A DNA stretch of 64,000 nucleotides from Algibacter marinivivus (GTDB lineage: Bacteria; Bacteroidota; Bacteroidia; Flavobacteriales; Flavobacteriaceae): assembly GCF_003143755.1 (NCBI RefSeq), contig NZ_QFRI01000002.1, positions 124,001 through 188,000 of the forward strand, read 5' to 3'. The notes below the pieces were generated by a model that was not told the DNA's origin, ran no database searches, and was given only the letters and a program-made list of their open reading frames with translations. The position numbers and the translations under genes were made by a program. This document shows positions 18,345 to 27,497 of this stretch, in pieces. How positions within the stretch are numbered: the stretch's first letter is position 1; each line of letters opens with the position of its first letter.

Positions 18345-20171
18345 TTATTGATCAACTTGAAAGCTGTAAATTAAAATATTAGGGTAGTTTTCATGTAAAT
18401 CATTACCTAAGGGATTAAATGTATCTGGATTCAATCCTCTTTGTATAATCCATGAATTAGGTACGACTCCTGTATGCGTAGTTTGATTATGTTCATTAAC
18501 TACTACACCAAAATTTGCTTGGTTATCTGGCAGCCATTGTCTTTGAGGTATAACCCTATGATTACTTTGTGTTCTATTTTCTGGGTTACTTGTAACTAAT
18601 CCAGACGGGTCTTTCCAATCAAATCTTTCATTACTATCCCATTGATTATAAGCTTTTAAATCTAAATCATCCAGAACAGTAATAGCATTACCATTATTAT
18701 CTAAAACTTTATTAGAACCCATTTCTCTATTTTGTACTCTAAGCAAAGTCGCTGAACCATCAGGCAATGGTTCAGTATAATTTAATAAAGGGAACATAGT
18801 TGATGTAAAATCAGTTGGCAAAATCGCTCTTTGACCTGGTCTACCTTGATATAAAATAGTATTGTCCTGCCCGTTTGCGGTTAAATCTCTTTCTCTAATA
18901 TTATTTTGATTATAAACAAGAGGTGTTTGATTCAGGTTTAAATGATGATTAGGAACGTTTTTGTAGTAGTTTCCAATAACATTCATTTGTACATCACCGC
19001 CTGTTCGCATACCTAAATTTAATAAATTATATGCAGCATTTCCAATCATATCAAATCTACCATTACCGTTAGGATTTGGCATTCTTTTACCAAGTGTATG
19101 CCAAAAATTACCAAGTATAGAATAATCATAACCTAATGTGTAATCATCAGAATCACCCATTAAACTACCTGAATGACCGTAAGAAATAATACTATTTTGT
19201 AAAGTAAAAGTATGTGATGAATTTCTAGTTGATATTGTTTCATCACCTCCAAAAGAAAAACTACAATGGTCTACTATAACATTATTACAACTTAAAAACT
19301 CTAAAACATCTGAAGAACTTGGATCATGCAATAGAGATCTACCTCTCCATAATCTAAATCTTAAATATCTAAATGTTAGATTACTGGAATTTTTAAATTT
19401 CGCACCGTTATTTACTATGGTAATACCAGGAGAAGGTGCTGTTTGGCCTAGAATAATACAATTATTTACTGTTCTAGCATCATCATGAAAGCTTTGATTC
19501 CAATCAATTATACCAGATACTCTAAAAACTACAATAGTATTATCACCAATAGCACTCCAAAAACTACCAGCACCAGAGTCATTTAAATTAGTAACCTCTT
19601 TAACTGTATATGTTACATTATTATTATAAGCATATGCACCAGCGCCTTGTGCTTTTGGAAATGCTCTTGTTTCTCCTAAGAATTCATTATAATCATTATT
19701 TATATTTTCTTCAACAGTAATTAAAACCTTAGCTATATCACAATTATTAGAATCTAAAGCATCGCATATAGTGTACTCAAATGAATCTTCTCCAAAAAAA
19801 TCATCATTTGGAGTATAAACAACAGTGTCATCTAATAGAATATCTGGAGTGCCATTATTATTAATAACTAAAGTACCATTAGATGGATTTGTATTAGATA
19901 CAGTAATACTTACTGGCAAATTTTCATCATTAATATATGCTTCAATATCTACTGGGGTATTTTGCATAGTATTTACAATATCATCTACTGCATCTATAAA
20001 AACTGTTTCATCCTCTGCATTAGGAGTTTCTTCTTCAGTTTCTTCAGTTTCTTCTTCTACTATTGACGATTCTTCTACAACAAATATTTCTTCGTTATTA
20101 CATGAAGAAAATATTAATAAAAAAAACATAATAATAGTCAATACTTTTTGGGTTTTAAGTAGGTATTTCAT
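18345..20171 (-). CDS. Lipoprotein polysaccharide lyase, PL1/pectate-lyase-like right-handed beta-helix
   Basis: This is a 608-residue secreted lipoprotein with its signal ending at IFSSC (Cys about 24). A Glu-rich spacer (about 33-55) is followed by an Ig/cadherin-like repeat domain (VDIEAYINDEN to VVYTPNDDFFGEDSFEYTI, about 70-150). The catalytic part starts at AFPKAQGAGAYA and YTVKEVTNLNDSGAGSFWSA, the entry pattern of PL1 pectate-lyase-type beta helices. NNVIVDHCSFSFGGDETI and SIISYGHSGSLMGDSDDYTL resemble the calcium-site and catalytic coils. No C-terminal sorting domain is evident. It is transcribed against its neighbours, within a locus that makes uronic-acid sugars, so it may trim or release that polymer. 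Substrate unknown. Confidence 0.8.
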   Translation of the reverse strand: MKYLLKTQKVLTIIMFFLLIFSSCNNEEIFVVEESSIVEEETEETEEETPNAEDETVFIDAVDDIVNTMQNTPVDIEAYINDENLPVSITVSNTNPSNGTLVINNNGTPDILLDDTVVYTPNDDFFGEDSFEYTICDALDSNNCDIAKVLITVEENINNDYNEFLGETRAFPKAQGAGAYAYNNNVTYTVKEVTNLNDSGAGSFWSAIGDNTIVVFRVSGIIDWNQSFHDDARTVNNCIILGQTAPSPGITIVNNGAKFKNSSNLTFRYLRFRLWRGRSLLHDPSSSDVLEFLSCNNVIVDHCSFSFGGDETISTRNSSHTFTLQNSIISYGHSGSLMGDSDDYTLGYDYSILGNFWHTLGKRMPNPNGNGRFDMIGNAAYNLLNLGMRTGGDVQMNVIGNYYKNVPNHHLNLNQTPLVYNQNNIRERDLTANGQDNTILYQGRPGQRAILPTDFTSTMFPLLNYTEPLPDGSATLLRVQNREMGSNKVLDNNGNAITVLDDLDLKAYNQWDSNERFDWKDPSGLVTSNPENRTQSNHRVIPQRQWLPDNQANFGVVVNEHNQTTHTGVVPNSWIIQRGLNPDTFNPLGNDLHENYPNILIYSFQVDQ

Positions 20172-20472
20172 TTTGTAATTAGATTTATAGGGGCATCAAA
20201 TATATATACTTTAAAACGAATTAATATGCATTTCATCGAAAATTTGTGTTTTTTTGTAAGAAAAATTCAAAAATATGCGTTTCATCGATTTGGTAATTGG
20301 TTGATATACGTTGGGTATTTTGATTTAGATTAAAAAATTTTAAAAAAAAATCATTTTAACGCGAAAATAAGTAGTTAGTCGGCTATTTAAAAGGATTGTT
20401 AATAACCTTTTAAAAAAAATTGCAATCAATTTAATCTTTATTTCTTTATGAAATAAAATGTAAATTTGAACT
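20172..20472. promoter_or_regulatory. Upstream region of the lyase gene with a repeated ATGC(A/G)TTTCATCGA box
   Basis: Read on the minus strand, a -7-like TATATTTG (plus 20197-20204, matching TAnnTTTG) lies 26 bases before the lyase start; no TTG is at the right distance. A 14-base direct repeat ATGC(A/G)TTTCATCGA occurs at 20226-20239 and 20275-20288, 49 bases apart with one mismatch. The nearer copy would sit just upstream of the -33 position. The remaining bases up to 20472 are AT-rich and show no further structure. A regulatory role is inferred. Confidence 0.4.
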
Positions 20473-21245
20473 ATGAAAAAAATTCTTAATAGCATTTCTA
20501 TAATACTAATAGCTATATCATTAATTAAGAGATTTTATAATCTTAGATTACAGAGATAATTTTCCAATAAAGCCAAATTCATCTGAAACTACAATAAATT
20601 CAATTGATAGTTTGTACAATAATCATGGTGAAACAAAAAAAATTTGAACTTACAACTGACTCTTATTCAAAAGGTATAAATTACTGCTAGGGTTTAAATG
20701 AAACTGAAATTCCTTTTTGGAAGAAATATATACTCTATTTTTATCAAAGTCTGAAAAAGTTTAGTTAATCTTGGAATTATTAATTCTACAAATACACGTT
20801 TTTCAAAATTTGATAGTGGTGATTATAAAATATATTTAGGAAGAAGATTCGGTATATGTTCCCAAAACAGTTTGGTTTTTCTGATTTATTAAGCGATAGT
20901 TATGATATCAATACGAAAATAGTTGGTTTAGAAGGACATGTGGTTGTATATTATAAATCTAGTACCTTAGAAATGTTTATTGCCCCTTCTCTAGGAATAA
21001 GTTTTGAAACTGATTACTATAAAACAGATAGTCAATTAAGCTCCATACAAAAGATTACCTTCCCGGATTTAGGTAAATGCTTTAATCAAGAAGAAAATAC
21101 ACTGCCTGATGAATATGGAGACAAAGGTTACAGACCAATATTTTTTGTCTTTGAAAAACTTATTAATTTATTAAAATATTTGTTACCCTTAACAATACTA
21201 TTCTATTTAAATACTAGCTATTTTAAAAAATTATTTAGAAAATAA
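20473..21245 (+). pseudogene. Decayed gene for a membrane-anchored protein
   Basis: An ATG at 20473 opens a hydrophobic segment (ILNSISIILIAISLI) that stops after 28 codons. Coding sequence then resumes in another frame (DFIILDYRDNFPIKPNSSET), is interrupted again near 20645 and by a TAG near 20690, continues as GLNETEIPFWKKYI, shifts once more (VNLGIINSTNTRFSKFDSGD), and finally shifts into the intact last part (20856-21245). That part contains FGFSDLLSDSYDIN, a SLGISFETDYYK stretch and a C-terminal membrane helix (LLKYLLPLTILFYL). Several independent lesions make this a pseudogene. The family is not recognised. Its end overlaps the convergent acyltransferase gene by 15 bases. Confidence 0.75.
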
Positions 21246-22214
21246 ATTTGCTATTCTAATTTTTTTCATGTCCAACGAAGAACCTAAAAAGATTGCTCTA
21301 GTTAAAATAAATCTTAAAAAAAACAAATATATAAGATATGAGATTGTTATTGATATAACTAACAAAACAACTCTACTTAACCCGAAATTATTCCTAAGAG
21401 AGAGTTGTATTGGTTGATGCAAATACATTATCACCATTGAAGCTTTACCAATCTCTGAAAAAAAATTTTTAAGAAAATGTAATCTTGAAATTATCTTAGA
21501 GATAGCAATAATAACAAAAATCAGAAAAACACTTGATATAAAAGTTAAACCTGGAATTCCATACATAGCATACTTCATATCATATGTATTATTTTTAATA
21601 TAATAAGACCCAATTATGATAATAACACCTATTACAAAAACTAAAATTGTGTTTAACTTGATATTAAATTCTTTGCACAAAAAACCAATGTAAAAAATTG
21701 GTGCTGCTGCAAATACTACATTTGCATTCCATGGTAACCAAAAATATGGAAAAAATATTGAGTTTATATAACTTAATGCCAACATCAAAAAAACCATAAT
21801 TATACTAATTTTAATATTGAATTTTATTATAATATAATTCATTAATTGTTGAGTTAAAAACAAACAAGTTACAAACCAAAACACACCTAAAGAGCCACTT
21901 AACATTCTGCCACCCAACAAAGGGCTCTTAATAAAAGATAATATTCCACTTATTTTAAATTCTGGAAAACCTCTAAAAGCAAAGTATAAAGGAATAAGAA
22001 ATGAAGCATAAGGTATTATTAAATGCTTAGTCTTTTTAACTAAATACTCTTTAAAATTTTTATTAGGTTTTAAAAGGTAACCAGAAATAAAAAAAAACAA
22101 TGGCATATGAAAAATAAACATTGTTCTACTAATATCCCCATCATAAATATGGCCAATTACTACACAAATCATCCCAAAACCCTTGATAACATCAATCCAT
22201 GGTAGTTTATTCAT
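21231..22214 (-). CDS. Acyltransferase-3 family membrane O-acyltransferase
   Basis: A 327-residue protein with about ten membrane helices. The family opening is clear: WIDVIKGFGMICVVIGH, then FIFHMPLFFFISGYLLKP (about residues 32-50), with the His and Arg/Phe pattern of Acyl_transf_3. Members move acetyl or other acyl groups onto exported sugars or lipids. It is on the minus strand between a pseudogene and the divergent UDP-sugar genes, so it may be an independent addition to the locus. Target sugar unknown. Confidence 0.88.
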   Translation of the reverse strand: MNKLPWIDVIKGFGMICVVIGHIYDGDISRTMFIFHMPLFFFISGYLLKPNKNFKEYLVKKTKHLIIPYASFLIPLYFAFRGFPEFKISGILSFIKSPLLGGRMLSGSLGVFWFVTCLFLTQQLMNYIIIKFNIKISIIMVFLMLALSYINSIFFPYFWLPWNANVVFAAAPIFYIGFLCKEFNIKLNTILVFVIGVIIIIGSYYIKNNTYDMKYAMYGIPGLTFISSVFLIFVIIAISKIISRLHFLKNFFSEIGKASMVIMYLHQPIQLSLRNNFGLSRVVLLVISITISYLIYLFFLRFILTRAIFLGSSLDMKKIRIANLFSK

Positions 22215-22334
22215 TTTTCACTTATTTATTTCAAATGTATAAATTTCTCTTATATTTCTTAAAATACAAATAGCTTAATTTTTTCCCTTCATTACTTTAG
22301 AGTTTTTACCTTGTCTAAAGATATTATTACACTC

Positions 22335-22405
22335 TCATCGATAAAAATTAAAGGTTTAACAATTTTTTAGTTCATTATAAATCTAATTTCACATATTTGC
22401 AGCAC
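22335..22405 (+). promoter_or_regulatory. Promoter region of the uronate epimerase gene
   Basis: TCATCGATAAAAA (22335-22347) is followed 45 bases later by ACATATTTGCAGCAC (22391-22405). The core CATATTTG is one base from TAnnTTTG and lies 60 bases before the start codon. The same two-part layout recurs upstream of 23634. No TTG stands at the -33 distance. Confidence 0.4.
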
Positions 22406-22458
22406 AAACTTATAATAACAATATTAGTTTAACTTCCCTCATAAAACCCAAATCGAAA

Positions 22459-23481
22459 ATGAAAATATTAGTTACCGGAGCCGCTGGATTTATAGGCTTT
22501 TTTACATCGAAAGTTTTATTAAGTAATGGCCATACAGTTGTTGGTCTTGATAATATTAACGATTATTATGACACAAATCTAAAATTCAATAGGCTAAAAC
22601 AGCTAGGTATTAATAGCCAAGAGGCAACCATATTCAACAATTTATGCAATAGTCAAACAAATGCTAATTTTTCATTTATAAGAATGAATTTAGAGGATCG
22701 TGAAGAGCTTCCAAAACTCTTTGATGGGCAAAAGTTTGACATTGTGTGTAACTTAGCAGCTCAAGCTGGTGTAAGATATAGCTTAGAAAACCCAGAATCA
22801 TATGTGGATTCAAACTTAGTCGGATTTTTAAATATCCTTGAATGTTCTAGAAATTTCAAAATAAAGCACCTTGTTTACGCAAGTAGTTCTAGTGTTTATG
22901 GATTAAATAAAAAGATACCTTTCTCAACTGATGACAATGTAGATTATCCAATCAGCTTGTACGCAGCCACAAAAAAAAGTAATGAATTAATGGCACATAC
23001 TTACAGTCATTTATTTAAAATTCCAACAACTGGTTTGCGTTTTTTTACTGTTTATGGGCCTTGGGGCAGACCAGATATGGCGATGTTTTTATTCACTGAT
23101 GCTATAATAAATGATAAACCTATAAAAGTATTCAACTACGGTAAAATGGAACGCGACTTCACGTATGTAGACGATATAGTTGAAGGTGTTGTTAGAATTA
23201 TTGAACACCCAAATAAAGATAGAATTGAAAAAAATGATTTATACAAAGTGTATAATATAGGTAACAACAATTCTGTAAAATTATTAGACTTTATTAAAGA
23301 AATAGAATTAAACCTAGGAACAGAAGCTGAAAAGAATATGCTACCAATTCAACCTGGTGATGTTGAACGTACTTGGGCAAATGTAGACGATTTAATAAAA
23401 GACTATGATTATAGCCCTAGCACTTCAATTAGCCAAGGTGTTAAATCTTTTGTAGATTGGTACAAATCATATTACAAATAA
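22459..23481 (+). CDS. UDP-glucuronate 4-epimerase-type SDR
   Basis: A 340-residue extended SDR. The NAD motif GAAGFIGFFTSKVLL is at the N-terminus and LAAQAGVRYSLENP near residue 98. The catalytic SSSVYG and YAATKKSNELMAHTYSHLF (YxxxK) follow near 140-185, then RFFTVYGPWGRPDMA. The last pattern, with YAATKKxNE, is characteristic of UDP-GlcA/UDP-GalA epimerases. It would act on UDP-glucuronate made by the dehydrogenase at 24806, giving UDP-galacturonate. It is first of the long plus-strand run and has its own promoter-like region. Confidence 0.88.
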   Translation: MKILVTGAAGFIGFFTSKVLLSNGHTVVGLDNINDYYDTNLKFNRLKQLGINSQEATIFNNLCNSQTNANFSFIRMNLEDREELPKLFDGQKFDIVCNLAAQAGVRYSLENPESYVDSNLVGFLNILECSRNFKIKHLVYASSSSVYGLNKKIPFSTDDNVDYPISLYAATKKSNELMAHTYSHLFKIPTTGLRFFTVYGPWGRPDMAMFLFTDAIINDKPIKVFNYGKMERDFTYVDDIVEGVVRIIEHPNKDRIEKNDLYKVYNIGNNNSVKLLDFIKEIELNLGTEAEKNMLPIQPGDVERTWANVDDLIKDYDYSPSTSISQGVKSFVDWYKSYYK

Positions 23482-23537
23482 CTTATTATCAGCCATATAT
23501 TGTCGTTAAAAATCATATTAATTTTACTACTATGATT

Positions 23538-23609
23538 TTCATCGTAAAAAACATCTAGTTAATATAATAATAGTATTTCTTTAAATATTTTTTTACATAT
23601 TTGCGGCAG
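23538..23609 (+). promoter_or_regulatory. Promoter region of the second epimerase gene
   Basis: TTCATCGTAAAAAA (23538-23551) and then ACATATTTGCGGCAG (23595-23609) repeat the layout found before 22459, with 12 of 15 or more bases of the second box identical. The box is 31 bases before the start codon, a suitable distance for a -7 element. The -33 TTG is missing. Confidence 0.4.
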
Positions 23610-23633
23610 CTATTAACAACAAACCCAAATTGA

Positions 23634-24617
23634 ATGCTACAAAATCTACAAAATAAAACCATATTGGTTACTGGTGGAGCTGGTTTTATAGGCTCAAATC
23701 TATGTGAAACATTGCTTTCTAATAATATTAAAACAGTTTGCTTAGATAACTTCTCAACTGGTAAACGTAAAAATATTGAGCCTTTTCTTAACAATAAGAA
23801 CTTTAAACTTGTTGAAGGAGACATTAGAAACCTTGAGGACTGTAATAAAGCTTGTAAAGGTGTAAATTATATATTACATCAAGCCGCTTTAGGATCTGTT
23901 CCAAGATCAATAAACGACCCAATAACAACAAATAATGTTAATGTATCTGGTTTTCTAAACATGCTTGTTGCTGCTCGTGATGCAAAAGTAACTCGTTTTG
24001 TTTATGCAGCTAGCTCATCAACTTATGGAGACCATGAAGCTCTTCCTAAAGTTGAAGAAGTTATTGGAAAGCCTCTATCGCCATATGCCATTACAAAATA
24101 TGTAAATGAATTATATGCAGATATTTTTCAAAAGTCCTATGGATTAGATACTATTGGTCTACGCTACTTTAATGTTTTTGGAAGAAGACAAGATCCCAAC
24201 GGAGCTTATGCAGCTGTAATACCGCTTTTTGTAAAGCAACTTATTAATTATGAATCCCCTATGATTAATGGAGATGGAAGTTACTCAAGAGATTTCACAT
24301 ATATAGATAATGTTGTTCAAATGAATTTGCTTGCCATAACAACAAATAATGAAGAGGCATTAAACACTGTTTATAATGTTGCGTATGGTGATAGAACTAC
24401 ATTACTTGAATTAACCACATTATTAAAAGAACATCTTTCAAAGTTCGACGATTCTATTAGGAATGTAGAAATAAAGCATCGTGAAAATAGAGTTGGTGAT
24501 ATTCCTCATTCATTAGCATCAGTTGAAAAAGCAAAAAAATTACTAAACTATAACCCAAAATATGATATTAATGACGGCATAAAAGAAGCTGTTAATTGGT
24601 ATTGGGAAAATTTATAA
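23634..24617 (+). CDS. UDP-N-acetylglucosamine 4-epimerase-type SDR (WbpP/TviC-like)
   Basis: A 327-residue extended SDR. VTGGAGFIGSNLCETLL opens the Rossmann fold. LDNFSTGKRKNI, HQAALGSVPRSINDP and YAASSSTYGDH follow, then the YxxxK site in SPYAITKYVNELYAD and FNVFGRRQDPNGAYAAVIP. GSVPRSI and NVFGRRQDP are typical of the WbpP/TviC group interconverting UDP-GlcNAc/GalNAc and their uronates. Paired with the dehydrogenase at 26192 it would provide UDP-GalNAcA. A separate promoter-like region precedes it. Confidence 0.88.
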   Translation: MLQNLQNKTILVTGGAGFIGSNLCETLLSNNIKTVCLDNFSTGKRKNIEPFLNNKNFKLVEGDIRNLEDCNKACKGVNYILHQAALGSVPRSINDPITTNNVNVSGFLNMLVAARDAKVTRFVYAASSSTYGDHEALPKVEEVIGKPLSPYAITKYVNELYADIFQKSYGLDTIGLRYFNVFGRRQDPNGAYAAVIPLFVKQLINYESPMINGDGSYSRDFTYIDNVVQMNLLAITTNNEEALNTVYNVAYGDRTTLLELTTLLKEHLSKFDDSIRNVEIKHRENRVGDIPHSLASVEKAKKLLNYNPKYDINDGIKEAVNWYWENL

Positions 24618-24637
24618 GATTTCAGCTAATTATTAAA

Positions 24638-24683
24638 TTAATCGACAAAATGCTTGTTTTTATCGATTAATTACATAAATTTG
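24638..24683 (+). promoter_or_regulatory. Bacteroidota promoter with overlapping inverted repeat, upstream of UDP-glucose dehydrogenase
   Basis: A -33 TTG (24654-24656) and a perfect -7 TAAATTTG (24676-24683) are separated by exactly 19 bases, the Bacteroidota sigma-A arrangement. A perfect inverted repeat TTAATCGA (24638-24645) / TCGATTAA (24663-24670) spans the -33 and the spacer, so a bound dimer there would cover the promoter. The start codon is 123 bases downstream, leaving a long leader. Confidence 0.7.
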
Positions 24684-24805
24684 CGATATCTATAACAATA
24701 AAACCTAAAAAAAATTTTTGCAAACAATTAGGTTTAATAATTTAAAATTGAATTTAGTAAAACTTTAAAAGTTATTTACTATAAATTATATAACACATAA
24801 TTAAA

Positions 24806-26185
24806 ATGAAAGTAACAAAAATTTGTTGTATTGGTGCAGGTTATGTTGGAGGTCCAACCATGGCAGTTATTGCAAAGAAAAATCCAAATATTAAAGTAAC
24901 AATCGTAGATATCAATAAAGCAAGGATTGATGCTTGGAACGATCCTGATGTTTCAAAATTACCAATTTATGAACCAGGTTTAGCTGAAATTGTTAAAGAA
25001 ACAAGAGGAAAAAACTTGTTTTTTTCAACTGAAATAGACAAGGCAATAAATGAATCAGAAATGATTTTCATATCTGTTAACACACCTACCAAAACTTATG
25101 GTAAAGGAAAAGGAATGGCTGCCGATTTAAAATATGTTGAACTTTGTGCCAGAAATATTGCTGAAGTTGCAAAAACAGATAAAATTGTTGTTGAAAAATC
25201 AACTTTACCAGTAAGAACAGCTCAAGCTATTAAAAGCATTTTAGATAACACAGGTAGTAATGTAAATTTTGAAATTTTGTCAAATCCTGAATTTTTAGCT
25301 GAAGGTACTGCTATCCAAGATTTATTGAATCCAGATAGAGTTTTAATCGGTGGAGAATCTAAAGATGCAATTGAAAGCTTAGCAAATATTTATGGAAGTT
25401 GGGTGCCACAAGCACAAATTTTAAGAACAAATGTATGGTCTTCGGAGTTATCAAAACTAACTGCTAATGCATTTTTGGCACAACGTATTTCTTCAATTAA
25501 CGCTATTTCAGAATTATGTGAAAAAACAGAAGCTAACGTTGATGAAGTTGCAAAAGCAATTGGTATGGATTCTAGAATTGGTCCTAAATTTCTTAAATCC
25601 TCAGTTGGTTTTGGTGGATCATGTTTTCAAAAAGACATACTAAACCTTGTATATATTGCTAGGAGTTATAATTTACAAGCTGTTGCCGACTATTGGGAAC
25701 AGGTAATTATTTTAAATGACCATCAAAAAAGACGTTTTGCTGATCATTTAATTAGCACACTTTATAATACTGTTTCCGGAAAAAAAATAGGTTTCTTAGG
25801 TTGGGCATTCAAAAAAGATACTAATGATACTAGAGAATCCGCTGCAATATATGTAGCCGATCATTTATTAAATGAACAAGCTAATATAGCTGTATATGAT
25901 CCAAAAGTGTCAAATGAAAAAATACAATCAGACTTAAACTACTTGAATACAAGATCTGAAGAAGAAAATAATAAGTTGGTTCAAGCTACTGATACTCCTT
26001 ACGAAGCTTTAAAAGATGCTCATGCAGTAGCTATTATGACTGAATGGGATGAATTTAAAACTTATGATTGGGAAAAAATATATACAGAAATGAAAAAACC
26101 TGCTTTTATTTTTGATGGTCGAAACATACTCAACAAGTCAGAAATGGAAAAAATTGGGTTTGAGTATTCTTCAATTGGTCAATAA
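24806..26185 (+). CDS. ugd: UDP-glucose 6-dehydrogenase, animal-like type
   Basis: This 459-residue enzyme oxidises UDP-glucose to UDP-glucuronate with two NAD. The N-terminus [18 protein letters not shown] and the stretch [14 protein letters not shown] / [12 protein letters not shown] are much closer to animal and plant UGDH than to the usual bacterial Ugd. The catalytic Cys is in [16 protein letters not shown] near residue 275. [19 protein letters not shown] marks the C-terminal UDP-binding domain. It heads a transcript with a canonical promoter and is followed after 6 bases by a second nucleotide-sugar dehydrogenase. Confidence 0.94.
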   Translation: MKVTKICCIGAGYVGGPTMAVIAKKNPNIKVTIVDINKARIDAWNDPDVSKLPIYEPGLAEIVKETRGKNLFFSTEIDKAINESEMIFISVNTPTKTYGKGKGMAADLKYVELCARNIAEVAKTDKIVVEKSTLPVRTAQAIKSILDNTGSNVNFEILSNPEFLAEGTAIQDLLNPDRVLIGGESKDAIESLANIYGSWVPQAQILRTNVWSSELSKLTANAFLAQRISSINAISELCEKTEANVDEVAKAIGMDSRIGPKFLKSSVGFGGSCFQKDILNLVYIARSYNLQAVADYWEQVIILNDHQKRRFADHLISTLYNTVSGKKIGFLGWAFKKDTNDTRESAAIYVADHLLNEQANIAVYDPKVSNEKIQSDLNYLNTRSEEENNKLVQATDTPYEALKDAHAVAIMTEWDEFKTYDWEKIYTEMKKPAFIFDGRNILNKSEMEKIGFEYSSIGQ

Positions 26186-26191
26186 AATATT

Positions 26192-27472
26192 ATGAACAAA
26201 GAAAAAATAGCCATTATAGGATTGGGATACGTGGGATTACCTTTAGCCCGTTTATTTGCAACTAAATATTCAGTTGTTGGTTTTGATATTAATGAAAAAA
26301 GAATATCTGAATTACAACAAGGAAAAGATCTTACTTTAGAAATTGAAGATGATGTTTTAAAAGCAGTTTTAAAGGATAATGCTAATTCAAATATTGGCTT
26401 ATACTGTTCATCAAATATTGATGATATAAAAGATTGTAATTATTATGTAGTAACAGTACCTACACCAATAGATAAAAATAATAGACCAGATTTAACACCT
26501 TTATACAAATCTAGTGAAACTGTTGGGAAAGTTCTCAAAAAAGGAGATATCGTAATATATGAATCAACAGTATACCCTGGAGTAACTGAAGATGAATGCG
26601 TACCTATTTTAGAAAAAATTAGTGGGCTTAAATTCAATTCTGATTTTTTTGCAGGATATTCACCAGAGCGAATTAACCCAGGAGATAAAGAACATACCGT
26701 AGATAAAATCTTAAAAGTTACAGCTGGCTCTACTCCTGAAATAGGAGAAAAAGTAAACAATTTATATGCTAGTGTTATTACAGCAGGAACTCACCTAGCT
26801 CCAACTATTAAAGTTGCTGAAGCTGCCAAAGTTATTGAAAACTCACAAAGAGATATCAATATTGCTTTTGTAAATGAGTTAGCAAAAATATTTAATTTAA
26901 TGGACATTGACACGCATTCGGTTTTAGAAGCGGCAGGAACAAAATGGAATTTTCTTCCTTTTAAACCAGGGTTAGTTGGTGGTCATTGTATTGGGGTTGA
27001 TCCGTATTATCTAGCACAAAAAGCTCAAGAAGTTGGTTATCACCCAGAAATTATTTTAGCTGGTAGACGTGTTAATGATAGCATGGGACAATATGTTGCT
27101 AGTGAAGTGGTAAAAATGATGTTAAAAAATGATATTAAAGTAAATGGAGCAAAACTCTTAATGCTTGGTATAACATTTAAAGAAAATTGCCCTGATGTAA
27201 GAAATACAAAAATAGTAGATGTTATAAAACACTTAAAAGAATATGGTTTAGAGGTTACTATTTATGATCCATGGGTAAATTCTGAAGAAGTTAAACATGA
27301 ATATAATTTAGAGGCATCAAATTCTATTCCTAAAGATACTTTTGACACTATTATTCTTGGTGTATCTCATGATGAATTCTTAAATATGAACTTTGATGAT
27401 TTGTTAGCCGATAATGGACTAATATATGATGTGAAGGGTATTATTAAAGAAAATGTGTCTGGTAGATTATAA
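26192..27472 (+). CDS. UDP-HexNAc 6-dehydrogenase (TviB/WbpO-like)
   Basis: A 426-residue member of the UDP-glucose/GDP-mannose dehydrogenase family. [18 protein letters not shown] is the NAD motif. [34 protein letters not shown] and [13 protein letters not shown] follow. The catalytic Cys is in [16 protein letters not shown] near residue 265. These blocks match the TviB/WbpO group acting on UDP-GlcNAc or UDP-GalNAc. With the epimerase at 23634 the likely product is UDP-GalNAcA. It is tightly coupled to the gene before (6 bases) and the MBOAT gene after (25 bases). Confidence 0.9.
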   Translation: MNKEKIAIIGLGYVGLPLARLFATKYSVVGFDINEKRISELQQGKDLTLEIEDDVLKAVLKDNANSNIGLYCSSNIDDIKDCNYYVVTVPTPIDKNNRPDLTPLYKSSETVGKVLKKGDIVIYESTVYPGVTEDECVPILEKISGLKFNSDFFAGYSPERINPGDKEHTVDKILKVTAGSTPEIGEKVNNLYASVITAGTHLAPTIKVAEAAKVIENSQRDINIAFVNELAKIFNLMDIDTHSVLEAAGTKWNFLPFKPGLVGGHCIGVDPYYLAQKAQEVGYHPEIILAGRRVNDSMGQYVASEVVKMMLKNDIKVNGAKLLMLGITFKENCPDVRNTKIVDVIKHLKEYGLEVTIYDPWVNSEEVKHEYNLEASNSIPKDTFDTIILGVSHDEFLNMNFDDLLADNGLIYDVKGIIKENVSGRL

Positions 27473-27497
27473 ACTATTTAACTAACAGAAACAAGGT

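Noticed and set aside
20856-21245. Independent 129-codon gene
   Set aside because: Coding-like sequence continues upstream in other frames with a membrane-anchor start at 20473, so it is better read as the last part of a pseudogene.
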